DNA from: Mycogone perniciosa
Lineage: Eukaryota > Ascomycota > Sordariomycetes > Hypocreales > Hypocreaceae
Direction of reading: 5' to 3'
NCBI GenBank assembly: GCA_025331125.1
Contig: JAOALB010000175.1
Span: 1-64,000 of the forward strand
Length of the DNA: 64,000 nucleotides
The notes beneath the pieces are model-generated. The model did not search any database. It was not told the DNA's origin and was given only the letters and a program-made list of their open reading frames with translations. Both the position numbers and the translations under genes were made by a program. This document shows, in pieces, positions 38,743-48,545 of this stretch (positions are counted from its first letter, which is position 1; every line of letters starts with the position of its first letter).

Positions 38743-39731
38743 ATGGCTCGAGCGTGGGCAAGCCGAACCAGCTTGGGAAACCTTGCTAATGCTCTCCGGT
38801 ACAACTTCTTGAAGGCCCTCATAAGCCGCCATGCAACGATCTTTCATCCTACTCACCCTATCTATTGTCGCGTGGTATGCAACTCTACCACTGCTACCAC
38901 TGCTACCAGTGTTACGGAGCCCGCCATCGAAGAAACGCACCGCACTGAGCGCAACAAGAAATTCTCATCCGCTGCAGCCCTTCAAGAGCACCTAGGGAAT
39001 GCAAGTCGACACGGTACCCCCCATTGCTCCCGGTGTAAAAAGTCTTTCGAATCAAAAAAGGACTTTCGGAAGCACATCCGTGAATCCTCTAAGCACAATA
39101 TCTGCGACAAGTGTTCCCGCAACCCAGACTTTCGTTCAGCAGAAAAACTCGAGAAGCACATCAAGGAGGCTCATCAAGAGCGAGAGACGCCGTTGGATCG
39201 CTTCTTTCTGCTCTTTCAGAAATTCAAATATGATCCCACTTTGCCACCAGCAACGTCATACCGCCAGCTGCAAAAACGCATGAACTGGAAGAGGGGCGAT
39301 GATGATAGCGACAAAGCTTGGTCACAATATCAGCAAGCATTGAAAGACGAAGTTCGCGTATGGTTCGGCCACGAAAATGATCTATTAGCGTGGCATACGC
39401 TGTGCAAAGCCATTGGGATCACGAAACCACCTGGGAGTATCGAGAAGTGCAGACGAGTACGTTTCGATCCGACACTCTCTTCGCCCCAGATCTTCTACTG
39501 ATATTAAATGCCCAGCGAGTCCGAAACACACACGTCAACATTGTTGATTTGATCCACTGGGGTCGAACAGGCGACAGTGAGAAAAGAGTTGGGGTCTTTG
39601 ATACCGTTCAGAAGTTAAGAGAGTATACAATAAAGACCGAGAAGATATTCCCCCAAAGAGATGTGGAGATTGACGGAGAGACGAACATAGTTCTCAGACA
39701 TCTGCTCCGACATATCTTGCAGCGCAGGTAG
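38743..39731 (+). CDS. C2H2 zinc-finger protein, two exons (309 aa)
   Basis: Exon 1 is 38743-39456 and exon 2 is 39516-39731. The 59-nt intron (39457-39515) begins GTACGT, has CTGAT as branch site and ends CCAG; splicing joins KCRR to RVRNTHVNIVDLIHWGRT without frame change. Residues about 75-145 hold one degenerate finger (KKFSSAAALQEHL, lacking the Cys pair), a finger CSRCKKSFESKKDFRKHI with two His, and a third CDKC...HIKEAH. The C-terminal half (DRFFLLFQKFKYDPTLPP, WKRGDDDSDKAWSQYQ, LLAWHTLCKAIGI) is a conserved region I know from fungal proteins of this type. It is probably nuclear and nucleic-acid binding; targets are unknown. The N-terminus from 38743 is the first ATG and could instead start further downstream. 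Confidence 0.75.
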
Positions 39732-41248
39732 GCTGCATTTCCCCTCTTCCTTTGAAATAAGAGTGAGGCCTGTGGCTGTAATCTGTTACAAATCTAGCCA
39801 GGGGGTGATTAGGGCCTGGATTTTAGGCTTAGATAATGGCCATTTGAAGTCGAGGCGATCGAGCTAAATCGATGTATCACCATCGTTGCACAATACGCTT
39901 ATATATTAGCACATGGCGGTTCTTCTGCCAACTATAGAATCTCGCCCTTTTTTAAGTAGGATTTCAGTTTAGATTATTTAAACCTTGTTTTCCTCACAAA
40001 TTCACTCCTGTATTGCATGGCTATATGGTGTTACACTTAGTTTTGGGGATGATAGCTAGTGAATAGTTGGTATATTTTTCGCTTTCCAGTTATTTCGTTT
40101 ACTAGCGTACGTTACGTCCAGAGGCGAATCTCTATAAGCGGATCTGAGCATCTGCTGGACATCAAAGGCCAACAGGCGCGGATGTCTTAACATGCGCAGT
40201 TGGCTTAACACATGACTAGAGAACTGGGCTGGATAATGGATGTGCATATTGGCCTCTTTCTATTTAGGCGCTGGCTTGTACGCGACAGCCGCATTCGACG
40301 CTTGCTGTTTAGCCTAGGCGCAATGTTAGCATGTGCTAATTGAGCCACGTCGCATGTGGCGTAGACGTACAGGTAAGCATAGAGACCTGGCCAGCAGATC
40401 AACTAGTCAGCTAGACATATTTCTAGCAGCAAGATTTTCTACACACTACAGTACATACGATAAGTACGGTCAGTACGGTCAGTACCTTCTTTTAGGTGGA
40501 ATTTAGCGACTTCTGGAATGAAGATTTGCTGGCACCAATAGGCGGTCACCTGACCCGTGCGTTGTCCATAAATTGCACCTACGATTACACAATCGACGCT
40601 CTTAGGTATTGAAATTAGACCAGTTACAGTCATCACTACAATATGCACCTAAACGCACTTTAAGAAATAGCTAATGAAGCGATGCATGACGTGGCATATA
40701 TGAGTTTGAACCATCCGTTTCTTACAGCTATTGAATGGTTAGTTATTTCTCTAATTCCTTATATGCAGGAGGCTAACTACCCTACCTAGTTAAGGTGGCT
40801 TTCTTATAGACTAATTGCATTCTGCCAGTTGTTAGTCAAGGATTATGGCTGCCGCTCCCCAATTTCTTCTATTCTGCGACAGCTCATTCTTTCATGCAAT
40901 AAAGTTTACAGAGGAAGGCTTGTAGCGCGGCTGACGGTTTGCATTCCCTCGAAACCTACTCGCAACGCAGATCATTTACTTTTCCAGAGATCGAGAAAGC
41001 CTGCGGGAGGCCCATTGGCTTGCACTGACATTACAAGGGTAACCGTGTCCCAAAAAGAATTACAAGTGTGTCCAATCGTAGCCCGCAAATAAATTGTTCC
41101 ACTGATGCTTAGCTTCTATATGACATAATACGCTTAGAATGAGATATTAATGAGGCAAGGTAGATGGGTTTTCCCTCAAAAAGCAGAAATCATGGCACTC
41201 TCATTCTTCTAATTTCTCCCACCCCTTCCTCTTGCACAGTAGTTAGGC
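39732..41248. other. Gene-free 1.5 kb
   Basis: No credible frame on either strand. At about 40,387-40,440 the sequence GGCCAGCAGATCAAC, TCAGCTAG and ATATTTCTAGCAGCAAG resembles the repeat at 42.45-42.57 kb. A small tandem (GTACGGTCA twice) lies at about 40,463-40,485. Confidence 0.5.
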
Positions 41249-42253
41249 ATGGTATATCAATGCGCCCAACGGTCGAGCTCTATAGTTATGGACAAGAAAT
41301 GTACTCGAGCATACTCAGGAAGCAGTGCTGGAAAGCTCGTCTCTGGTAAAGGGCCAACGGGCGATACATTGTCCCGCACGAGGCTGCTCGATGAGTTTCG
41401 AAATCATGCCCAGAAAAATAACCCAGTGCCAACTGCTTTGGTGTCAGTCAGCAACCGCATCGTCGACACAGTCAAGCGTGCATTTGAGACGCACTACATA
41501 GAGGGCGAACACCCAGCGGACATCTGGATCGCTTTCATTGAGGTCCCAGCCGCTACATATGAGACCTTGACGCATCGCGCACGAGACTTGGCAGAGGAAT
41601 GTGGACTTCCGAATCCAAATCGCTTCCAGCATGAGATCGTCTTCGAATTGGCGATACCCGAGGAGTACGTGTTGCATAAAGTCTCCCTTCAGACCCTAGT
41701 TGATCGTGGGCTCGATTGGAGAGACTATCTCGCTTCAAACAACCCAAACCGTTCACTTGTATCCACGGCAGAATTACGAGCCAGGATCGCGGTGGACCTT
41801 CAACCTAATTATTATGGTGCCTGGGAAATTGGCCTCCATTTAGGGCTCTTTGCACGAAAATTTGGTGCTAGAGCTCCTCTCAACTGGATCGCACACCAGC
41901 TCTTTCATGATTGTGTACGGACGAAGATTGATGAGGATGTTATGGAGCTTAATTATGCCGACGGACATTCTAAGATTATTGACTCCGACTTTGCGAGCGA
42001 GTTGGATCAAGGAATTGAGACAGCCCTATGCGACTGGTGGCTTGCAGATTCCGACTTTCTCTTGGACTACAATGAGTTCGAGGAGTGGCGAGATGAGGTG
42101 GAGGATTGCATGGTCTGGGGTCTGATCGACTTTTGGGAAACCTGGGGCGATGATTGTGATACTGGACTGGAAAACTTCTTGTGTGAGCAGGCCTGGGACA
42201 AATTATCAGCTAAGCACGAAGCACCAGAGCAGAAATCGAGACAAGAGCTGTAA
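41249..42253 (+). CDS. DUF7587-like protein (334 aa, or 321 from the second ATG)
   Basis: One uninterrupted frame. The second in-frame ATG at 41288 gives MDKKCTRAYSGSSAGKLVSG, which matches the usual start of relatives I remember, so it is the likelier start; the upstream 13 residues are optional. Conserved stretches are LLDEFRNHAQ, PTALVSVSNRIVDTVKRAFE, ADIWIAFIEVP, FQHEIVFELAIPEEYVLHKV, ARKFGARAPLNWIAHQLFHD and a Trp/Asp/Glu-rich C-terminus (DWWLADSDFLLDYNEFEEWR). There is no signal peptide or membrane helix. It stands alone, with about 1.5 kb empty upstream and 2.4 kb downstream. Function is unknown; see findings for a possible ADP-ribosyltransferase-like pattern. Confidence 0.75.
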   Translation: MVYQCAQRSSSIVMDKKCTRAYSGSSAGKLVSGKGPTGDTLSRTRLLDEFRNHAQKNNPVPTALVSVSNRIVDTVKRAFETHYIEGEHPADIWIAFIEVPAATYETLTHRARDLAEECGLPNPNRFQHEIVFELAIPEEYVLHKVSLQTLVDRGLDWRDYLASNNPNRSLVSTAELRARIAVDLQPNYYGAWEIGLHLGLFARKFGARAPLNWIAHQLFHDCVRTKIDEDVMELNYADGHSKIIDSDFASELDQGIETALCDWWLADSDFLLDYNEFEEWRDEVEDCMVWGLIDFWETWGDDCDTGLENFLCEQAWDKLSAKHEAPEQKSRQEL

Positions 42254-43560
42254 TGATGGGTTTATGATGGAAAGTTTGCGGTCGCTATCATTCCATGGTA
42301 TTTTGGTGCTCCTCTGGCCGATCTGCAATCTTGCGCATAAGGACAACTCCGACTGGGGCACTAAATTGTCATCATATTACTTTATGTACTCCGTAAACGC
42401 TATCTATTAACTCAATGTAATTGCCTAGCCGGTCGACCACTTTTTCAGAATTCTGTTTCCCCCTTAGCCGGCCGCCTGGCTGGTTAAATATTTCCCGTTT
42501 TCCAGAAAGAGGACAACCGGCCAGCAGATCAACCAGCCAGCCGGTTAAATATTTCTCGTTTCCTAAAAAGAGTACTGCCCTGGTTACCTACTTTCAATAG
42601 CCTGTCCTCTGCGGCCTTGTAATCGCCCAGCCGGTTGTTCGCTTTTTAGAAAACTAATTTCTGCAGCTCCCAACTGCCTAGCTGGTCAACCACTTTTCAG
42701 TATTCTGTCCCCTGTCGGGACACGGACACCTGGGTTATAAATAGTAGCAGTTAGCAACCGCCGGCTGCTAACTAGCTCACCCTAAAATTAGAATCGGGAG
42801 GGCAGACCGGGCCACGTCGAAAGCGCTTTCAGGGTCGGAAAACGTACTTGCGTTAAGTAGAAACCAGACACTGATGTCAGAAAACGGATTTAGGGCTGAT
42901 AATGGACCGCAATTATATACTCTTCACCCTTATAATAAGGATATAGCTACATGGCTTTGATGGTCCAACATTCCCATTGCCGCAATCGTACATTGCCGTA
43001 ATCGTAATGGAGGTAATATTGTCTAAGAAACGCGACAGGACAAGCGAAAACTTTACCAGGGCAACGCGTCGCCTTATGAGAAGATGTGATTAATTGAGCC
43101 GTCGCTATAATGCTGATGTCTATATGCTCGTGCGCCGGAAGTGCCGGCACTATGATTATAATTCCACCGACGATGCTTCCTTCCCAACTCCTATAGACGA
43201 TATTGTGAGTTTGTTGGTTCTTGGACCCTCTACTCCGTACATCTGCTAACGGCTAGAAGGAGAAGGCTTTCCCGCTAGCTATCAGGGCCACGCCAGTGGA
43301 TTTTAAAAGGTCTGGGGTAGAAGAAGGAAATCTAGTCTAGTAATACAAGAACTAAGATAAAGTTCTCAATAAAGCATAGAACAAAATACAAATATACAGC
43401 TATTTTAGAGATCTCAAATGGAAGTACTTACTATGCAAGAATATTCACCTTTTGGTTCGCCTGCTAATGCTTTTCTGCTAATTTACCTTCCTTTTTGCTT
43501 GTACCTTAGTATTATTACCACCTAGCTAAAGGCCTTATTTTAACTATGTCTACTTCATAA
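42254..43560. other. Intergenic with degenerate GCCGGTTAAATATTT repeats
   Basis: Between 42,425 and 42,720 the sequence (A)GCCGGTTAAATATTTC(C/T)CGTTT occurs twice about 65 bp apart, and GCCTAGC(C/T)GGTC(G/A)ACCACTTTTCAG with ATTCTGT occurs twice about 260 bp apart. These look like units of an eroded minisatellite. TACTCCGTA words lie at 42387 and 43231. No gene is visible. Confidence 0.5.
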
Positions 43561-43574
43561 GTAGAGTACATAGA

Positions 43575-43800
43575 GTAACGGCCGAAACTAGTGTCGGCTT
43601 TTCAGTGTTAAAAGATTATCCGCACGGACCCTCTATATGGGGCTTGTGGCCTGTACAGTGTGTAGATGAATGCGCATATCCTATTAAATACTGTTTTGCT
43701 TGGATTGCCCTTAATGATATTCTGTATCGCTTAGAGCCTCATCCGCATTTACCTATCTACACTCCAAGTACGCCAATAAGGTGGGTATTGTAACTAGTTC
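43575..43800 (+). mobile_element. Diverged MITE or Tc1-like end fragment
   Basis: GGCCGAAACTAGTGTCGGC followed at a similar distance by GCACGGACC recalls the termini of the MITE at 45853 (GGCCGAAATGAGTGTCCGC and GGGCACAGACC). It is too diverged to define ends. The rest of 43,800-44,700 shows short frames but nothing I recognise. Confidence 0.35.
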
Positions 43801-44700
43801 ATAAGCTTAAATGACAATATATAGCTAATCGCTGATCCGCCATATTGGTGGATAGATGTGGAAAAGTATATATCCTAACTGAGGGGCTTTGTGCTTCGTC
43901 CTAGAATTGCCATACTTTCCTTTTAGCTCTAGGTACTTCTCAATACATGAGTGATACTCTCGTATAGTGGTTTTACGGCAAATGTCTGCTTTTGATCGAA
44001 ACTTGCAGGCTAAATTTCCAGCCACTTCTGGCTCTTTTACAGAGAAAAGTATATTTAAGTACCAGACAAGTACTATTACCCTTGCACCCCGTCAAGAAGT
44101 GGGTTTACCAACCGGCCGGACACTCATGGCCGCAGCTATTGCCGAATTCAACATGCTTAGTCAACCTACGTGTGGAGAACTGGGCACTCCATGAAATGTG
44201 ATGGAATCCCATAGAATGCCGGCAAGCCAGCACGCCAGCATGCATGGCCAAGCAAAGCGAACCACCTATGCTGCAGAATGCAACAAACCCTCCTTCCCCT
44301 GCCTTCATGCGGGTTACTACACTCCCCGATGGCGAAGACAAACAAGCACAAAGAAAATACCAAAGTAATCCTTCAACTTTGTCGAGGCTTAGAAAGACGC
44401 CCAGGACAGCGACTAACGGAGCAATTGGGACAGCAACTCGCAAGCCAGCCACCACCAATGTCATTTTCGGGCTCTTCAAAATGGGAGGGCTTGATAGGTC
44501 GTGACCAATCAGCCGGAGGAACGGTGGAAACGTCTCGTACCGCAATCGTAGAAGGGGCCATAGTCAGGTATATTATTCTGAATTTACCAAGTACTATTTG
44601 CTTACATCCATTAGGGCATTTACATAGCATTAAAGTTAGTCTATTGTAGCATTAAAGTTAGTGTTTTCTACCACCTGCTATAGCAGTCTATTGTACAGTA

Positions 44701-45022
44701 GAGTGCGAAATGAGTGTCCGCAATTTGTATGTTAAGAAACTCTCTGAGCATGGACCAGGCTGCTGCCTGCTGTAGCTGGCACTACAGAATAAGGCATATC
44801 AGGTTATTCGTTAGCATTGACCTAACAAAGGCCATTTATGGCTTTTTAATGCTCTATGCTAAGATTTTGGTCTTTCACATTCTTAAAAGTCAGAAACAGT
44901 AACTTAACAATACAGCATTCATGGATCTAAAGCTTTTTTCTATTAATAAAGGGATTAGAGCGGCTTTCGACTGTTTCTTGCCATTCCCTTCTATATAGTA
45001 ATAACGAAATTGTTATTATGTA
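44701..45022. mobile_element. MITE copy 2, first half (split by insertion)
   Basis: It starts right after a TA with GAGTGCGAAATGAGTGTCCG and aligns over its full length with the reverse complement of the right two-thirds of the intact MITE at 45853-46295. Shared stretches include CTGCTGCCTGCTGTA, CAGGTTATTCGT, TGGCTTTTTAATGCT and CTTAAAAGTCAGAAA. Similarity stops exactly at TATTATGTA (45014-45022). The element resumes at 48546. The two halves add up to 450 bp against 443 bp for the intact copy. Confidence 0.85.
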
Positions 45023-45100
45023 CATATTTGGGGATGAAGAGATGGCAAAGCCAAAAGCATATAGCTGCTTGGTGCTACAGGAGAAAATGGCAGTGCCACT

Positions 45101-45319
45101 TTAGCGCCAACAGTGAGCATAGCTGGTATTGACTTGGATACAGCACGTTGGACAGCCGCACTTGGCGGTGAGAGCCCATAGGCCAAAGGAGTTACAAGTG
45201 TAGATGGCGCCGTCAGGGCCCGGAGCACCGGACTGGTTCCCACAGCTAAAAGCGCCGGGGCTGCAAGCTTGGGTGGCGGCAACGAGGCCGAAAACGGCAA
45301 TGACGCGAGTGAAGTACAT
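45101..45319 (-). CDS. Small secreted cysteine-rich protein (72 aa)
   Basis: A single frame from ATG 45319 to a stop at 45101. Residues 1-18 (MYFTRVIAVFGLVAATQA) are a textbook signal peptide with an Ala-x-Ala-like cleavage site before CSPG. The mature part of 54 residues has eight cysteines, including an adjacent pair (CPTCC), which could form four disulfides; it contains CSPGAFSCGN, GAIYTCNSFGLWALTAKCGC and ends AHCWR. The size, secretion signal and cysteine content fit the small secreted cysteine-rich proteins of fungi, some of which are effectors or antimicrobial, but no role can be assigned. The gene sits 78 bp inside one edge of the 3.5-kb insertion. No intron is needed. Confidence 0.75.
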   Translation of the reverse strand: MYFTRVIAVFGLVAATQACSPGAFSCGNQSGAPGPDGAIYTCNSFGLWALTAKCGCPTCCIQVNTSYAHCWR

Positions 45320-45807
45320 ATTTTAGGCGTGTTTGGGCACGGAATGGCAAGTGATTGGTTGGGGTTCAAGATTGAGATGAGACTCTGGTACAATACAATA
45401 ATACAATTTATTAATGCCCGGCGGCTAAGCCGAAAGGGCAACTGTAGCTAGTGTACATTTGTGTTTCTCAAGCTTTGCCATGTATCCTAAAGCCCATATA
45501 GTCTCCTTTTCCTGTTTGTGCTATTTTGCGCTCCTTATTTCTTGCGTTTTTTCGTAGTTAGTAGTTTCATTAGCAAGCCAGCTTGGAGGCGATTCTACAA
45601 GTGTTCAGCGTCCTATCTTCGGCGGCTGAAGCGGACTCTGGTACGTATGGGAGCAGCAGAATGCTTTATACTTTTTTTTGCGCTTGACATTTTACATACG
45701 CACAAATTTGACCCAACCTCTGGTATTTTTCTCATGAGGCAATTTCTGGATTCTTCATAGCACAGGTACGACTGACTATTATGTATTCTAAATCGCATTG
45801 ACGGCGT

Positions 45808-45850
45808 GTCACGAGCCGAGCACGTGTTCCCTTATATACAGTTGGTACAG
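45808..45850 (+). mobile_element. LTR start fragment cut by MITE copy 1
   Basis: TGTCACGAGCCGAGCACG followed by TGTTCCCTTATATACAG and TTGGTAC matches the start of the LTR-like repeat at 757-883. Similarity ends at the TA where MITE copy 1 begins. Confidence 0.5.
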
Positions 45851-45852
45851 TA

Positions 45853-46295
45853 GAGGCCGAAATGAGTGTCCGCATTTTGTATGTATAGAAAGTTTCTGGG
45901 CACAGACCATGCCTCTGATTTCCTTAGCCGATACTTTTATCAACTTAGCCCAACTATACATTCTCAATATTTACTAACATTACATAATAACAATATCGCC
46001 GTTGCTATATAAAGGGGAACGGCAACAGCCATAAGTCGCTGTAGGCTTTTTATTAATAGACAAATTTTTCGATCTATAATTGCTGTGTTTTAAAGTTGCT
46101 ATTTCTGACTTTTAAGAATGAAAGATCAAAATCTTAACATATAGCATTAAAAAGCCACAAATGGCTTTTGTTAGGCTAATGTTCACGAATAACCTGACAA
46201 GCCTCATTCTATAAGACTAGTTACAGCAGGCAGCAGTCTGGTCCGTGCCCAGAGAGTTTCTAAACACGCAAATCGCGGACACTCATTTCGGCCTC
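45853..46295. mobile_element. MITE copy 1, intact (443 bp, TA flanks)
   Basis: The left end GAGGCCGAAATGAGTGTCCG and right end CGGACACTCATTTCGGCCTC are inverted copies. The pairing continues inward for about 60 bp (GAAA.TTCTGGGCACAGACC against CTCTCTGGGCACGGACC). TA dinucleotides flank both ends (45851-45852, 46296-46297), as for Tc1/mariner-type insertions. The interior is non-coding. It is inverted relative to MITE copy 2 and lies about 83 bp before the ATG of the 250-aa gene. Confidence 0.9.
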
Positions 46296-46302
46296 TATGT
46301 AC

Positions 46303-46315
46303 TGTATATATAACC
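46303..46315 (+). promoter_or_regulatory. TATA-like box of the 250-aa gene
   Basis: TGTATATATAACC lies about 65-75 bp upstream of ATG 46379 and only a few bases past the right end of MITE copy 1, a plausible core promoter position. Confidence 0.45.
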
Positions 46316-46378
46316 ATCATCTAAACATCTCCTGTATCACTTCTCCATACTCTGTCTCTGGATTCATATGTAACAAAG

Positions 46379-47131
46379 ATGGTGGCTCAAATGAGACCGA
46401 AATCCCAATCCATGGCAATTTCCCTACAATTTGAGTATAAGAAAATATGGGACGCATTTTTTAAAAGCTATGATTGGCTCGATAAAGCCGTTGAAGCCGG
46501 AGACAGACCTGCTCTCATTGGCCACGGTTTGCCTCTACTCATAACGTACGGCGTCGGGACAGAGTCAACTTACTTGGTGCTCGTTACCAATAGATTCTGT
46601 AACTGGGACTTACTCCTAGATTGCTTGAAACCCCACAAATTTCACGAACATGGCCGCGTTTATGGCTATGGTGATATTGTCTTTCATGAACACAACATCA
46701 CACTTAGCATCCAATATATTCGTCGTCCAGGTCAACCTATAAGTACTAGGTGGCCAGGGGAGTTGAGTACGTCTAATGAAAATGGTCGTTGCTCGGATTA
46801 TCTGTTTTGGGGGGAGAACGAAAGTCACTGCACAAGCAAAGTTTACGGAATTGGTGGAAAAGCGCAACATAACGACGCCTTCTCGCTGGTAAGCACGATT
46901 ACGATCCAGGATCCCAATAAACGGACAAGACACTATACAGTTCTCAGGTCTCTAATGGAGAATCTCCTTCGTTGTGCTGTCGTAAAAGAGGTTATCATTT
47001 GGTACTACCCCGAACATTACGCTCGGGAACTTGAACGAAAGCAGAAGGAAGTCAGAGGTAGAAAGTATATACCTAAATGCGGGGCTTGCTTGTTGAAGCG
47101 TCCGCAGTTACCACCTGATGATTTTCTATAA
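46379..47131 (+). CDS. Unknown protein (250 aa)
   Basis: A single uninterrupted frame from ATG 46379. I do not recognise the family. It has an amphipathic N-terminal region (SLQFEYKKIWDAFFKSYDWL), a central part with GHGLPLLITYGVGTESTYLV and YGDIVFHEHNITLSIQYIR, a short FWGENESH motif, and a basic C-terminal tail with a Cys-x2-Cys (KCGACLLKRP). There is no signal peptide and no membrane helix. Codon composition is ordinary and the frame is intact, so it is probably expressed protein. It lies inside the 3.5-kb insertion between MITE copy 1 and the convergent bZIP-like gene, with about 290 bp between the two stop codons. Confidence 0.6.
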   Translation: MVAQMRPKSQSMAISLQFEYKKIWDAFFKSYDWLDKAVEAGDRPALIGHGLPLLITYGVGTESTYLVLVTNRFCNWDLLLDCLKPHKFHEHGRVYGYGDIVFHEHNITLSIQYIRRPGQPISTRWPGELSTSNENGRCSDYLFWGENESHCTSKVYGIGGKAQHNDAFSLVSTITIQDPNKRTRHYTVLRSLMENLLRCAVVKEVIIWYYPEHYARELERKQKEVRGRKYIPKCGACLLKRPQLPPDDFL

Positions 47132-47420
47132 TATGCCATGAAGCGACTATCAGGTGACTTCGGCGTTTGATTCCGTTTTTTATAACTCACCGACGACGGG
47201 ATTCTGGACCTCCTCGAGGGACGCATGAAATATCGCGAGCACACTCAATTACGTACATGTCAATATCCAAAGCCTGTCAAGCAGCTACTTTGGTCCATTT
47301 GCGGACATTATATAAGCCAGGATCGTTGCAAAGGCGCGAAAAGAGATACGATTCGCAGCAACTAGCATTGCCTTATGTCAAAGTTGGCCACTAAATCTGG
47401 TCTCAATAGTAATACATACT

Positions 47421-47932
47421 CTATAAAAGAGCTTTCAATTCTTGTTGTGCATAGTACAGCATTTTCTTCAAGATCTCGTTCTCCTTGTGCAACTCCTGCT
47501 TTTTCTTGCGGTACACGCTCGCCACCCTTGCATGGCGTTTTCTTTCGCTCGCTGCCTTTGAGGAGCCTGAATGGTCTATCCGGACCGAAACCGGTGTCTC
47601 GCTCCCCGGCAGAGATATCGTGTAGTGCAATGCTTTCCGCTCTGCCTGGGTCTTCATCTTCGTAGAGAGTCGTTTCTGGAACGGCTCGGGAGTATGGAAT
47701 ACCGGATGATGTTGTTGGCCATCACCTATTAACATGCTTGGATACCCTAACGATGGTGCCAAAGGCCAAGAATGAGCTACTTAGGTGTGAGCTGTCTGTT
47801 ATTACTGATGGTTGAACTAGAAATCTTACTTTGGCCCCCCTGTTGACTACTGTAGGCTGAAGGTTGGTTGACATGTGCAGCATTCGATGATTTCAAGTCG
47901 GGCATAGGATTGAGTATGTGTCTAAGATCCAT
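47421..47932 (-). CDS. bZIP-like protein, two exons (152 aa)
   Basis: Exon 1 is 47932-47830 (begins MDLRHILNPMPDLKSSNAAH) and exon 2 is 47776-47421. The 53-nt intron (47829-47777) has GTAAGA at its start and TAG at its end; splicing gives QQGGQTHSWPLAPS in frame. The C-terminal half has AERKALHYTISLPGSETPVS followed by SSKAASERKRHARVASVYRK, matching a family of fungal proteins with a basic region of the type KRKRNATASHRFRQRRKE. A short heptad-like helix (ENEILKKMLYYAQQELKALL) ends the protein. It is probably a nuclear DNA-binding protein, but the invariant basic-region Asn is absent and the zipper is short, so DNA binding is doubtful. It is inside the 3.5-kb insertion. Confidence 0.65.
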
Positions 47933-48545
47933 GTTGGCAGTTCCTTTTTCCTCCACTTCGGAAGATGCCTTGATCTTTAGTTCTAGATGCTGTCTGAAAA
48001 GAAGAATGCGGAGCCACGGAAGTTTAAAGCGAAGCCGAGGCTCTTATATTAAAAAGAGACGAGTTCGCAATAAATTCATACATACAGTGCTGTTCATATT
48101 CGGCTTCCTCTTTCGATTACACTGTTCTAATATTTGGAAAGACCCACGTAGTGCGTCTTACTATTTTCTAACACTGACGCACCAGCGATGAGTCACAGTA
48201 CTGCAACAGTTCTTTGGAGCTCTTAAGTCACGCTTTACCTGTTATTAAGTCAATAAGAATGGGTTCAAATCTATGTATATTGAACGATTAATTACGGACT
48301 GTCAACTGTGAACGCCAATAAAGTAGCTATTTTGCAAACTCTTGGTTTCTTTTGTACCTACCAGTATAGGGTGGCACTGTCCAATTTACTATTTACTTAC
48401 CAGTACTTTAACGCGACATTCTTTGTCGCCAGTTTGTTCCTAAAATACGGAGTACACTCCAGCGCAATTTTACTAGGGTTAAATTCGGCCGCTTCTGGAT
48501 CTTCCATTTAACCAGGTACAGATAGGTATCTTTATGTATTATGTA

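Larger units (their letters stand above)
45023..48545. mobile_element. 3.5-kb gene-carrying insertion with 9-bp target duplication
   Basis: This block separates the two halves of MITE copy 2. The 9-mer TATTATGTA is present at both edges (45014-45022 and 48537-48545) but once only in the intact MITE, so it looks like a target-site duplication. The block holds three complete genes (45101-45319, 46379-47131, 47421-47932) and MITE copy 1. The block's own ends (CATATTTGGGG and the complement CATAAAGATACC) show no clear terminal inverted repeat and no transposase is present. A 9-bp duplication is usual for Mutator-like elements, but that link is inference. Confidence 0.65.
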
